A DNA stretch of 64,000 nt from Rhizobium ecuadorense (GTDB taxonomy: Bacteria > Pseudomonadota > Alphaproteobacteria > Rhizobiales > Rhizobiaceae). A program made the position numbers and the translations under genes. Position 1 is the first letter of the stretch, and every line of letters begins with the position of its first letter. The notes under the pieces were generated by a model, which did no database searches, was not told the DNA's origin, and worked only from the letters and a program-made list of their open reading frames with translations. Location of the stretch: positions 1 to 64,000 of the forward strand of contig NZ_LFIO01000935.1 in assembly GCF_001187535.1 (NCBI RefSeq), read 5' to 3'. Positions 15,954-23,929 of this stretch are shown in pieces.

Positions 15954-18014
15954 TTATCGCCACATGCCGCGCATGCGGGCGCCGACATCGATGCGCATCT
16001 GCCGCACATGCGCTTGCGCGGCGGTCTCCGATTTCACCTGCGGCCAGCTGCAGGCCTCGAAGAATTGCAGCAGCGTCGCCGGAATGAAGCGGCTGCGCGA
16101 GGCATAGACGTGCCGGTCGCCCTGCGCATTCTGCCCATAGGTGAAGAAGCGTTGCGGCACGACGAGGTCGAGGCTATCGCGGGCGCGGGTCATCGCCACA
16201 TAGAGCAGCCGGCGTTCCTCCTCGATTTCGGCGCTGGCGCCGACGGCAAGATCGCTCGGAATGCAGCCGTCGACGACATTCAGCATGAAGACCCTCGTCC
16301 ATTCCTGGCCCTTGGCCGAGTGGATAGTCGAGAGGATGAGATAATCCTCATCGAGCAGCGGCACGCCCGCCTGGTCGCTGGTCGCATCCGGCGGATCGAG
16401 GGTGAGTTCGGTGAGGAAACGTTCGCGCGAGGCATAACCGCCGGCAATCTGCTCGAGCTGTAAGAGATCGGCCTGCCGCGTCGCCGCATCCTCATGCAGC
16501 CGTTCCAGATGCGGCGCATACCATTGCCGCGCCAGCTCGATTTCCGCCGGCCAACCGGCCTTGCCCGACTTCATCTCCTGCAGCATGGAAACGAATGCCG
16601 TCCAGTCCTCGCCGGAGCGTGGCGGCGCCGGCATGGCGGCCAGCGCCGCGAGCGGGCTCGCATCCTCGGCCATCAGGTCGAGCGCCTTTTGGGCCGTCGA
16701 CGGCCCGACACCCGGCAGGATCTGCATCAGCCGGAAGCCCGCCACCCGGTCGCGCGGGTTCTGGGCGAAGCGCAGGGCGGCCAGCATGTCCTTGACATGG
16801 GCGCTGTCGAGGAATTTCAGCCCGCCGAACTTGACGAAGGGAATGTTGCGCCGGGTCAGTTCGACCTCCAGCGGTCCGCTGTGATGCGAGGCGCGGAACA
16901 GCACCGCCTGCTGCTTGAGCTTGAGGCCTTCCTCGCGATTGTCGAGCACCATGTCGGCGACATACCGCGCCTGGTCGGCCTCGTCGCGCACCGTGACCAG
17001 GCGCGGCCGCTCGGAGGATTGCCGCTCGGTCCAGAGATTTTTGGTGAAGCGCTCCGAGGCGAGGTCGATGACGGCGTTGGCCGCGGCCAGAATCGGCTGC
17101 GTCGAGCGATAGTTGCGGTCGAGCGTGACGATATTGGCGGCCGGGCTGAAGGCGGCGGGAAAATCGAGGATGTTGCGCACTGTCGCGGCCCGGAAGGAAT
17201 AGATCGACTGCGCATCGTCGCCGACCACCGTCAGCCCCTGGCCTTGGGGCTTGAGCGCCAGCAGGATCGAGGCCTGCAGCCGGTTGGTGTCCTGATATTC
17301 GTCGACCAGCACATGGTCGAAGCGGCTGCCGATATCCTCGGCAATCACGCTCTCGCCGACCATCTGCGCCCAGTAGAGCAAGAGGTCGTCGTAATCGAGC
17401 ACGTTCTGGCTCTGCTTGGCCTCGACGTAACAGGCGAAAAGTTCGCGCAGCTGTTTCTCCCAGGCCGCGCACCAGGGAAAGGCGTCGCGCAGCACCTGGT
17501 CGAGCGCCGTCTCGGAATTCACCGCCCTGGAATAGATGGCAAGGCAGGTGCCTTTGGCCGGAAACCGGCTTTCCGTCTTGGAGAAGCCGAGATCGTGCCG
17601 GATGAGGTTCATCAGGTCGGCGCTGTCTTCGCGGTCATGGATGGTGAAATCGGCATCGAGGCCGATCTGCTGGGCATAATCGCGCAACAGCCGCGCGCCG
17701 ATGCCGTGGAAGGTGCCGGACCAGGCAAGCGCATCCGTCATCACACCGGCATTCGCACCCAGCACATCCCGACAGATGCGCTCAACGCGGCGCGCCATCT
17801 CGGCGGCGGCCCGCCGCGAGAAGGTCATCAGCAGGATGCGGCGGGGATCGGCGCCCTTGACGATCAGATGGGCAACCCGATGCGCCAGCGTATTCGTCTT
17901 GCCCGAGCCGGCGCCGGCGATGACCAGCAGCGGCCCGGCAATATGGCTGCCGTCGGTGAGCGTGCCGTGCTCGACGGCCATGCGCTGCTGGGGATTGAGC
18001 TTTTCGAGATACAT
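15954..18014 (-). CDS. UvrD/Rep-type ATP-dependent DNA helicase
   Basis: A 686-residue superfamily 1A helicase that moves 3'-5' on DNA. Motifs in order: NPQQRMAVEHG (Q motif), GAGSGKTNTLAHR (I), DYDDLL, DEYQDTN (II), GDDAQSIYSFRAA (III), LDRNYRS (IV), TIHSAKGQEWTRVF (V) and RRLLYVAMTRARD (VI). It lacks the long tail of UvrD proper and is therefore best called a UvrD/PcrA-like helicase. The stop is 14 bases from the convergent hydratase stop. Role in repair or replication restart is inferred from the family. Confidence 0.92.
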   Translation of the reverse strand: MYLEKLNPQQRMAVEHGTLTDGSHIAGPLLVIAGAGSGKTNTLAHRVAHLIVKGADPRRILLMTFSRRAAAEMARRVERICRDVLGANAGVMTDALAWSGTFHGIGARLLRDYAQQIGLDADFTIHDREDSADLMNLIRHDLGFSKTESRFPAKGTCLAIYSRAVNSETALDQVLRDAFPWCAAWEKQLRELFACYVEAKQSQNVLDYDDLLLYWAQMVGESVIAEDIGSRFDHVLVDEYQDTNRLQASILLALKPQGQGLTVVGDDAQSIYSFRAATVRNILDFPAAFSPAANIVTLDRNYRSTQPILAAANAVIDLASERFTKNLWTERQSSERPRLVTVRDEADQARYVADMVLDNREEGLKLKQQAVLFRASHHSGPLEVELTRRNIPFVKFGGLKFLDSAHVKDMLAALRFAQNPRDRVAGFRLMQILPGVGPSTAQKALDLMAEDASPLAALAAMPAPPRSGEDWTAFVSMLQEMKSGKAGWPAEIELARQWYAPHLERLHEDAATRQADLLQLEQIAGGYASRERFLTELTLDPPDATSDQAGVPLLDEDYLILSTIHSAKGQEWTRVFMLNVVDGCIPSDLAVGASAEIEEERRLLYVAMTRARDSLDLVVPQRFFTYGQNAQGDRHVYASRSRFIPATLLQFFEACSWPQVKSETAAQAHVRQMRIDVGARMRGMWR

Positions 18015-18115
18015 CCAGCCGTCCGGTCGGGCTCCCGCAGAATCACTGGGGAAGATTAGATGTTCCTTGAATGTTCGCGATTTCAGCTGCTGTCAAGCCT
18101 GGAACGGCGCAAGTC

Positions 18116-18382
18116 TCAATCGGGGAAATCCGGGCCCACCACGCGCCGCACCAGCTTCAGGCTGCGATCCGGCTGAAGAATATAAGTTTCCTCAACGCGC
18201 TGGCCGGTCCCGTCGTAGAACTGGTGGTGGACGGCGCTGCCGACCGGCGATTTGGTGAGCTTCGTCCGCGGCTGGCCGCCATAGGTGATGCTGCCGGGAA
18301 TGGGGTCCAGCGCCGGCGTATCGGCTGACGAGCAGCCGGCGAGCAAGACCCCGGCAAACAAGGCGAGCAGCAGCACTTTCAT
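18116..18382 (-). CDS. Small secreted lipoprotein
   Basis: An 88-residue protein with a lipoprotein signal peptide: MKVLLLALFAGVLLAGCSS, lipobox LAGC, Cys at residue 17. The mature part is polar with SITYGGQPRTKLTKSPVGS and no family I recognise. A purine-rich GGAAGGGGG at 18392-18400 lies at proper distance from the ATG at 18382; the ATG at 18391 abuts it and is less likely. No Asp follows the Cys, so outer-membrane anchoring is expected. Confidence 0.75.
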   Translation of the reverse strand: MKVLLLALFAGVLLAGCSSADTPALDPIPGSITYGGQPRTKLTKSPVGSAVHHQFYDGTGQRVEETYILQPDRSLKLVRRVVGPDFPD

Positions 18383-18557
18383 CGTCGTCATCCCCCTTCC
18401 GACTGCGACTAAATATGGAAACCGCGAAAGCTTCCGCCAAGGGTAGGCCAAGCCTGTCCCGCAGAAATACGCGCGAATATCCGGCCGAGACCGGCGGACC
18501 GCAACGAAAGCGCTGTTGCGGCGTTAACCTGACATACCAACTTCAGGAGAGGCTTAA

Positions 18558-18818
18558 GTGATCGGGTTTCCTGTATTCCCCGACCATGACGAACCCGGCC
18601 GGCAGGGCCATGGCGAGGCGGCGACACGCGCTTCGGTGGAGAGCGCCCTTCATGCCGCCGCAGATCTCGACGCTGAGGAGATTACCGTCGGCGTGCTCGG
18701 TTCCTATGTCATCCTCGACGGTTTCGTGCGCCGGCGCGGCGATGTCGAGCGGGCGGTCGCGGTCGCCGAGAGTATCGTCGGCCGAGGTTATGTGCACAGT
18801 CGCCTGTTGCGGCGCTGA
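18558..18818 (+). CDS. BON-domain-like small protein
   Basis: An 86-residue protein whose centre reads like a BON domain: an alternating V.SAL..A..LDAEEITVGV strand-helix, GSYVILDGFV, then the AV.VAESIVG helix. BON domains occur in periplasmic proteins and are thought to bind phospholipid. No signal peptide is visible, which is unusual. The GTG start at 18558 has CAGGAGAG 7 bases upstream. The family call is moderate because the domain is short and divergent. Confidence 0.65.
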   Translation: MIGFPVFPDHDEPGRQGHGEAATRASVESALHAAADLDAEEITVGVLGSYVILDGFVRRRGDVERAVAVAESIVGRGYVHSRLLRR

Positions 18819-18875
18819 GGGAACCAAGTGCCCTCCCGCGGGTTGAAATGCCGGATCGAAACGCTGGAGACCCTC

Positions 18876-19136
18876 ATGCCGTCGCTTCCTCGCCTCTCGG
18901 CAATCACCGTGATATCGGCCGCTGCCTTTGCCGGCTCCGCCTATGCCTCGCTCGAAACCGGCACGAATTATTCCGCGCTGCCGAAGGACCAGATCGCTCT
19001 CAACGAATATACCGGCGCCGTTGCCTGCACGCCGGCCGAGCCGCACTATCTCCCCTCCTTCATCCGCGCGGGCGATGGCACGATCATCGGCGTCGGTTAT
19101 ATCGAGGTGGAGAATGAGGGCGCCGCGGACTGTTGA
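18876..19136 (+). CDS. Small exported protein of unknown function
   Basis: 86 residues. MPSLPRLSAITVISAAAF with an AxA-like site (SAYAS) near residue 25 is a good Sec signal peptide. The mature part is about 60 residues, contains a C..AEPHY segment and ends in Cys. I recognise no family. The start at 18876 has CTGGAGA 5 bases upstream; the frame is open further upstream (18828), but that would bury the signal peptide. Confidence 0.6.
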   Translation: MPSLPRLSAITVISAAAFAGSAYASLETGTNYSALPKDQIALNEYTGAVACTPAEPHYLPSFIRAGDGTIIGVGYIEVENEGAADC

Positions 19137-19154
19137 AAACAGTCCTGCTCAAAC

Positions 19155-19191
19155 GAGGCTCGCCTGCGTTGCCGCAGAGGTGACGAGCCTC
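19155..19191 (+). terminator. Hairpin behind the small exported protein
   Basis: GAGGCTCG (19155-19162) pairs with CGAGCCTC (19184-19191). It lies just behind the stop at 19136 and has no strong U-run. The rest of the 370-base gap to 19506 holds no gene that I can support. Confidence 0.4.
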
Positions 19192-19438
19192 TGACCATCA
19201 TCATGATGGCTGGGCGTCTTCTAGGAATACACCTGTCCCAGGCGCAATGCCCGTTGCACCAAAACCCGCCACAAGTTCGATGCAGGGTTAAGTAAATTAA
19301 AGCGTTGCACCGTTCCGGCACATTCCGTTTACGGAAATGCCGGCCTGAGTACGTTCAACGGGGCGGAGCGTGCTTTCGCGTCCTGTCGGACGCTTGGGCG
19401 CTCTAAAACGCGTCGCGATCTTTCAGATTCGCTCCTTG

Positions 19439-19510
19439 CGCTTTAGCTCTTTATTTCCTCGCATGTCGTTGCCGCAAAACCGCTGCACACTTTTGCGCGA
19501 CATACTTTAG
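19439..19510 (-). repeat. Rhizobial intergenic stem-loop repeat, copy 3 (inverted)
   Basis: CGCTTTAGCTCTTTATTT, an internal GCAAAACCGCTGCACACTTTTGC core and flanking ATGTCG/CGACAT arms match, in opposite orientation, the layout of the element at 1962-2020. It abuts the stop codon of the DUF982 gene, again immediately downstream of a gene. Confidence 0.5.
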
Positions 19511-19749
19511 TGCAGTTTCAGCTTCGCCTCTTCGGCCGCCGCCAGAAACTCGGCTCTCGCCTCTTCCACGCTCTTGCGCCCATCGAGCGCTGCCCGGCAG
19601 GTGCTGCGGGCCTTGATATAACGCAGCCCGCGCGAGTTCGGCCAGAAATCCGCCAGGCATTTCAACGCATCGAACGGACCATTGACCGTTCTAAGATCGG
19701 CTCCCTCGAAACCAACCTTGACCGGGCTGTTCCATTTTTCAGTTGCCAT
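19507..19749 (-). CDS. DUF982 domain protein
   Basis: 80 residues. VNGPFDALKCLADFWP, RGLRYIKARSTCRAALDGRKSVEEARAEFLAAA match the small DUF982 family, which is expanded in rhizobial genomes and has no assigned function. The N-terminal WNSPVKV strand is typical. The upstream start has a GGAGCATCG sequence. It is alone and convergent with no neighbour. Confidence 0.85.
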   Translation of the reverse strand: MATEKWNSPVKVGFEGADLRTVNGPFDALKCLADFWPNSRGLRYIKARSTCRAALDGRKSVEEARAEFLAAAEEAKLKLH

Positions 19750-20014
19750 CGATGCTCCTCCATGATTGTCGACAGAACAAAGGATGCAGCGCCTCCCTAT
19801 TCCTCCGTAAAGACGCCGCGATAGTTAATTCTAGCGTGATTTTTGCCGGCAGCAATGGGCAGATGGTTAACGAAGATTACGCTCATTTTCGTTTCTCGTC
19901 GCCATCCGCTTCGTTCGCAGACGTTAGCTCGCGCAAGTACGACGGGACATCGCGTGCTTCGGCGGCGCGTTCTTTGGTCGCAGCTATCATCTCGGTACGT
20001 CTTCCTTTGAAAGT

Positions 20015-21247
20015 TTGCTGCCCAACGACCCTCCACCTCCTCATCTTACTAGCGTTTCCGGCATCGAAGCGATATCAACAAAGCAACGTCAGACTGAGAT
20101 CTCACAATTGACCGAGTTCGAAATACGCAAAATCAAGGAAAGCAGAGGCGCCGACGTTGCTTGGAGAAGGCTCTCTGCATTTCAAGACGTGGAGCGATCC
20201 GCAAATAGATTAATCGTTGAACGCACGATACCTGTTAGATTTCGCGACAATGTCCGCAAGCAGATGCACCAGCTCTCATTCGCTATCGGGCAAGCGCGGG
20301 AATTTTTCAAGTCGGCGGAAATCAGCGGTCCCTCGACTAGAGCTCTGATGGCATATTACGGCCTAACCGCGTTGGCAAACGCCGAGATTCTATGGCACGG
20401 GAATGGAGATCACAGCTTCGATGCTAGAGCGCAGCGCTCGAATTCGCACGGTTTTAAATTGGTCCAAGGTCAATCGCTATGGGACTTCGCTGCACGTCCT
20501 ACTGAAGATGCCTCGGGATTCAACGGGCTTTTTGGTCTTTGGCGGCAGTTTGCTTGCCATATTCCACTTTACAGTCGTTCGACCACTTACCATTGGGCTG
20601 GAACAAGAAGTAACGTACATCTCGCTTCTACTCACACGCCGTTAGCGAATGTAGTTCTTCCCAACGCATCTTTAACCCTCGGCGACTGCCTGAAACACTT
20701 ACCGGCTCTACGGTCGGTTTTGGACCTCCATGACCAAGAAACGGCCCTATGCCGAGGAAAGATTGCTGAGGAGATTCAGGTGGACGAAGATTGGAACCGT
20801 GTCTCGCTTACCCGCACATTTTTTATGCATCACGTGCCTCCTCCGGTCCTTGATACGGTAGGAGCAAAATTCACGATGCATCCGAACTGCGTTAACGAGT
20901 TCCAGATTTCAGAAGTCGGCGCGGGTCTGATCATAAAGTGGACGCCATCACTCTTAGACCAAAAATACGCGAAATCCACATTCACTATGCCAGAAGCCTT
21001 TGCGGACGCTGACGATGTGTTGTTTTTCGTAGGTGCCGGCGACTACCTCAATGAGTTTGGCTATTATTATATTGCACTCTACATCGCCGGAATGATTACT
21101 CGGTATCATCCAAATATTTGGATCAAGGAGCAGCGTGCCAGTTCTTCTGGCGCCACCTTGATCGACGAGCTGGTCGAGCATGCAATCAATCGAGTACCCC
21201 TGCTTGCCCTATCCGCTCTCGAACGCTCGATCTACATTTATGAGTGA
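20015..21247 (+). CDS. YaaC-like protein, start uncertain
   Basis: About 410 residues. The segment GPSTRALMAYYGLTALANAEILWHG with a following HGF resembles the YaaC family, whose function is unknown. The best visible start is TTG at 20015 without a good ribosome-binding site. The frame is open back to 19928, and the added residues look coding-like (FGGAFFGRSYHLGTSSF), while an ATG at 19863 lies in a different frame. Either an unusual start is used or the 5' end is damaged by a frameshift. GC is lower than in neighbouring genes, and the gene stops 164 bp outside attL, so this may be an older island remnant. Confidence 0.6.
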   Translation: MLPNDPPPPHLTSVSGIEAISTKQRQTEISQLTEFEIRKIKESRGADVAWRRLSAFQDVERSANRLIVERTIPVRFRDNVRKQMHQLSFAIGQAREFFKSAEISGPSTRALMAYYGLTALANAEILWHGNGDHSFDARAQRSNSHGFKLVQGQSLWDFAARPTEDASGFNGLFGLWRQFACHIPLYSRSTTYHWAGTRSNVHLASTHTPLANVVLPNASLTLGDCLKHLPALRSVLDLHDQETALCRGKIAEEIQVDEDWNRVSLTRTFFMHHVPPPVLDTVGAKFTMHPNCVNEFQISEVGAGLIIKWTPSLLDQKYAKSTFTMPEAFADADDVLFFVGAGDYLNEFGYYYIALYIAGMITRYHPNIWIKEQRASSSGATLIDELVEHAINRVPLLALSALERSIYIYE

Positions 21248-21410
21248 TTTCTTTTGCTTCTGGGGATGAAAAGGCATTGAACCCCAGTAGTTCGACCGAA
21301 CATCAATAGCTCTGATCGCATTTGGCTATGCAAATTGCGCTCTGTTCTCCTGCTTCATCCGGGCGCAATGCCGAGGCGCCACGCGAGCAAGTTAATTGAT
21401 TTCGATAGAG

Positions 21411-21462
21411 AAAACTGGTGCTGCCGAGTGGGATTGAACCACCGACCTCACCCTTACCAAGG
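21411..21462 (+). repeat. attL core repeat
   Basis: 52 bp identical to 62246-62297. It is a displaced copy of the 3' half of the tRNA-Thr gene (through the anticodon stem), left when the phage supplied its own copy at the other end. Sequence outside the repeat differs on both sides. Confidence 0.93.
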
Positions 21463-21481
21463 TAGCGTGACGAGTGGAAAA

Positions 21482-22522
21482 TCATGCTTTCTTCCCAAAG
21501 CGATAGCCCTTGCGCTTTACGGGCTGTGTCTGGATTGCGCCAATCTTCCCATTTTGACGGTCGAACTTTTCCGCCAGCTTCCGGCCAGCATCCTTGCTGT
21601 GAACGTATGTTTCCAGGAACAGTTTGGCCGACTTCCATCCACCTGCATCCATCGCAGCCTTAATGTCCGCGCCTTCGCCGGTCATCGCATTTGTTCCGAA
21701 CGAATGCCGGCCTGCAGAGTGCGTCGAGCGCGCGATAATCCCCGCTCTCTTGCAAACCTTCGCCATGCGGCGATTGACCGACGCCCTGTCGGTATAGCTG
21801 AATACCCTCTCCCCCTCGTGAATGCCAAGCGCGGCGATCCGGACAATAAGCTCTGTCGTCAGATGCCTAACCGACCATTCTTCGGTTTTCGTCTTCGCCA
21901 GCACCGCAGTGCGCTCGCCAAGATCGACATGCTCGCCCAGAAGATTAACAGCCTCAGAAACGCGCGCGGCTGTCTGGTGCATAAACAGAACGCAAGCAGA
22001 CAGATGCGGTAGGCCGTCCGCGTCAGCTTGGGTGAGGAACGCATCGAGCCACGCCCGATCGACTGGCTTATGTTTATTCGACTTCGGGACATCGAACATC
22101 TTCACCTTTAGCGGGCCGCACCAGCCCAGATCGTGGGCGTGGTTGATCACCGCTCTCGCAGGAATGACGGCCTGCCTGTTCCGCGTGGCCGGCGAATGCT
22201 TCGGATAGACCGTGAGCGCCATAGAGCGGATCTCAGCAGGCTTTATCGTTCCAATCGCGCGCCCTTTGAAGAACTTGATGACGGGTGCCAGGTATCGCGC
22301 TTCGCCGCCCTGCTTCATGTAGCTCGTGGCCGCTTCCTCGAACAGCCTTACGGCTTCTTCGCCATAGGTATGACGTTTCCACGCCGTTGCCTCGAAATGG
22401 GCGGCGAGTTCGCTGGCTTTTTTCTTGTCGCGAGTCTTAAGGCTTCTTCGAATGCGCTTTCCGCCGATAGTGCCAACGGCGTACCAGATACCATTTCGCT
22501 CTTGGAGTTCGAGGTCGGACAT
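21482..22522 (-). CDS. int: Tyrosine-family site-specific integrase
   Basis: 346 residues. The N-terminal arm-binding region is WYAVGTIGGKRIRRSLKT, a SAM-like core-binding domain spans about residues 55-150, and the catalytic domain follows with Arg187 (TAARVSEA), Lys near 210-212, His268 and Arg272 (HSAGRHSFG), Trp296 in place of the second His (GGWKS), and the nucleophile Tyr306 (ETYVHS). It joins attP and attB in tRNA-Thr and, with an excisionase, excises the prophage. The stop is 20 bp from attL. The ATG at 22520-22522 has no good ribosome-binding site and lies inside the preceding gene, so coupled translation is likely. Confidence 0.95.
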   Translation of the reverse strand: MSDLELQERNGIWYAVGTIGGKRIRRSLKTRDKKKASELAAHFEATAWKRHTYGEEAVRLFEEAATSYMKQGGEARYLAPVIKFFKGRAIGTIKPAEIRSMALTVYPKHSPATRNRQAVIPARAVINHAHDLGWCGPLKVKMFDVPKSNKHKPVDRAWLDAFLTQADADGLPHLSACVLFMHQTAARVSEAVNLLGEHVDLGERTAVLAKTKTEEWSVRHLTTELIVRIAALGIHEGERVFSYTDRASVNRRMAKVCKRAGIIARSTHSAGRHSFGTNAMTGEGADIKAAMDAGGWKSAKLFLETYVHSKDAGRKLAEKFDRQNGKIGAIQTQPVKRKGYRFGKKA

Positions 22523-22713
22523 GAGAGAGATTCCCGCAGGAGAGCAATGTGCTCCGGATAAAAGACCTTCCGGACGCCGCGGCGCTCATAGTGCTTATGC
22601 AGCTTCAGAACGTCAACGAGGTATCGACGAGAAACGCCGAGGAGCATGGCCGCTCCGTCCATATCAACAGGGGCGATCTTTTGCGCCCATTCCGGTAAAG
22701 ATGGTGCGCTCAC
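22348..22713 (-). CDS. Excisionase-like helix-turn-helix protein
   Basis: 121 residues. Residues about 17-63 (DMDGAAMLLGVSRRYLVDVL ... VRKVFYPEHIALLRESL) resemble the winged helix-turn-helix of AlpA/Xis-type proteins. The last 58 residues are low in hydrophobic order and overlap the first 175 bases of int in another frame. The GTG start overlaps the stop of the gene before it (GTGA). Position next to int supports a directionality-factor role (inference). Confidence 0.65.
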   Translation of the reverse strand: MSAPSLPEWAQKIAPVDMDGAAMLLGVSRRYLVDVLKLHKHYERRGVRKVFYPEHIALLRESLSCPTSNSKSEMVSGTPLALSAESAFEEALRLATRKKPANSPPISRQRRGNVIPMAKKP

Positions 22714-23033
22714 GTATCGCCTGCCTTCCTCGCCCGCAGCCGTTCATGCTGTAGCTGGGCAGCCGGATCGGCAAAGGTGAAGGGTTTGGGCTCGGGGGCC
22801 GGGGCAGCGTCCGACTTCAGCGCACGGATGGCGGTATCGTCGCCGACGAGCCGTGTTCCTGTCGGTCTAGCCGCGTGATATCCGATTTCCCGCAGCAGAT
22901 TGGCCGCATCGTTTCTCAACGGCTCGTCCGAGATGTACCAACGATTGAAGAAGGACACAGGCCCCGTGCGTTCCAGCGCCATATTGTGGAGAATGTGAAG
23001 GGCACGCTCTAGTTGGTGTTCGTCGCTCGCCAT
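22710..23033 (-). CDS. Small phage protein, unknown function
   Basis: 107 residues beginning MASDEHQLERALHIL, with a helical first half (FNRWYISDEPLRNDAANLLREIGY) and a proline/alanine-rich linker. No family recognised. The ATG at 23033 overlaps the previous stop as TGATG; an ATG three codons upstream is in the same frame. The stop overlaps the next start. Confidence 0.6.
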   Translation of the reverse strand: MASDEHQLERALHILHNMALERTGPVSFFNRWYISDEPLRNDAANLLREIGYHAARPTGTRLVGDDTAIRALKSDAAPAPEPKPFTFADPAAQLQHERLRARKAGDT

Positions 23034-23209
23034 CACAGCCACTCCTCATCACCGCAGTAGCGGCACCGGTAAACGTTGAAGGCAGCACCGCGACCAGCGC
23101 ACACCACATGATCATGGACGTGGTTACAGGGCGGCTTCGGCTTTTCTTCATCCGCCTTCGCCGCCGCTTCCAGCGCAGCGTTCCGAATATCGGCTTCATT
23201 CGTGGTCAT
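23033..23209 (-). CDS. 58-residue zinc-ribbon-like phage protein
   Basis: A short frame, MTTNEADIRNAALEAAAKAD ..., with a C-x-H/C-x(n)-C-x-x-C pattern in the second half (CNHVHDH, VVCAG, YRCRYCGDEEW). The start overlaps the upstream gene by ATGA and the end overlaps the downstream start by TGATG. This coupling on both sides and the zinc-ribbon pattern support a real gene. Function unknown. Confidence 0.6.
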   Translation of the reverse strand: MTTNEADIRNAALEAAAKADEEKPKPPCNHVHDHVVCAGRGAAFNVYRCRYCGDEEWL

Positions 23210-23430
23210 GGATAATACCTCACCGGGTTTGAAGCGCTGCAGCCCTGAGACTGGCAGAATTCATCGAACTCAAACCATTGGCAGTCGGCGCAAATGATCG
23301 CGCCGCGTCGATATCTCGCCTTGATAGGCAATCCATCGTGCCACGTTTCAGGCACTTCGGCATGGCGAGGCCGGCGGGCTAGATCCCCGCAATATCCGCA
23401 TTCGTCTTTGACTTTTACGTATCGGCTCAC
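23206..23430 (-). CDS. Small cysteine-rich phage protein
   Basis: 74 residues with two Cys pairs (CGYCGD near the N-terminus, CADCQ and FCQSQGC later), likely a zinc-binding fold. No family name can be given. Both ends overlap neighbours by four bases. Confidence 0.6.
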   Translation of the reverse strand: MSRYVKVKDECGYCGDLARRPRHAEVPETWHDGLPIKARYRRGAIICADCQWFEFDEFCQSQGCSASNPVRYYP

Positions 23431-23648
23431 GTCTCACCAACCTTTCCATGATCGGGAGAGGAGCGGATGGCGGCGCGAGCGTCCATATCGTTGTTATGGT
23501 GGCGGATCGCCCAAGCGAAGCTGGCGCATCCCGGCCCGAGGTAATTGCACTTCACACATTCGACATGGCGCCACCCATCGTAGTTGAATATGTTGAGGTT
23601 GTCTGCGTCGTTGCATTCCGGGCACGGCTTCATCTTAGGATAGGTCAT
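23427..23648 (-). CDS. Lar-like zinc-ribbon protein
   Basis: 73 residues: MKPCPECNDADNL, a strand pair with YDGWRHVECVKCNYLGP, then FAWAIRHHNN. This is the pattern of Lar/restriction-alleviation-type small proteins (two CxxC knuckles, then an aromatic A..WN/H tail). Some relatives modulate host type I restriction; for this one that is only inference. A paralogue-like gene lies at 25244-25441. Confidence 0.6.
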   Translation of the reverse strand: MTYPKMKPCPECNDADNLNIFNYDGWRHVECVKCNYLGPGCASFAWAIRHHNNDMDARAAIRSSPDHGKVGET

Positions 23649-23929
23649 TCGCCGCCATCCCCATTGCCGTCTCCCCCTGCTTCGCTGACGGTCATGCCGC
23701 CCTCGAACCTAAGTTTAATGTCGTTATAAGAGCCGTGCCGGCCTTCCGACCAGTTTATGGTCACCAACCCGCTGTAGATTGGACTGGGCGGCGCTCCTGT
23801 CGGGAACATGGTGCTGAAGTTCGCCCGGAACGACACGGTGAGGCTGTCCATTCCGTGTTTGCGTGCGAGCGCGACAACACCCCGCGCAAATGCAGAGTGC
23901 TTTTCGCTTGGGGCTGGATCTCTAACCAT
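23645..23929 (-). CDS. Small phage protein, unknown function
   Basis: 94 residues with a helical N-terminus (SAFARGVVALARKHGMDSLTV) and a beta-rich centre, ending in a Gly/Asp-rich tail (GGDGNGDGGE). No family recognised. It overlaps the HNH gene before it by 8 bases and the Lar-like gene after it by 4. Confidence 0.55.
   Translation of the reverse strand: MVRDPAPSEKHSAFARGVVALARKHGMDSLTVSFRANFSTMFPTGAPPSPIYSGLVTINWSEGRHGSYNDIKLRFEGGMTVSEAGGDGNGDGGE

Noticed and set aside
16494..18059. Forward frame of 521 codons opposite the UvrD-type helicase
   Set aside because: Shadow of a clearly coding frame; no protein-like motifs.
21303..21638. Minus-strand frame crossing attL that contains a phrase like VGGSIPLGSTSF
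   Set aside because: That phrase is the translation of tRNA-gene DNA, a well-known spurious ORF signature.
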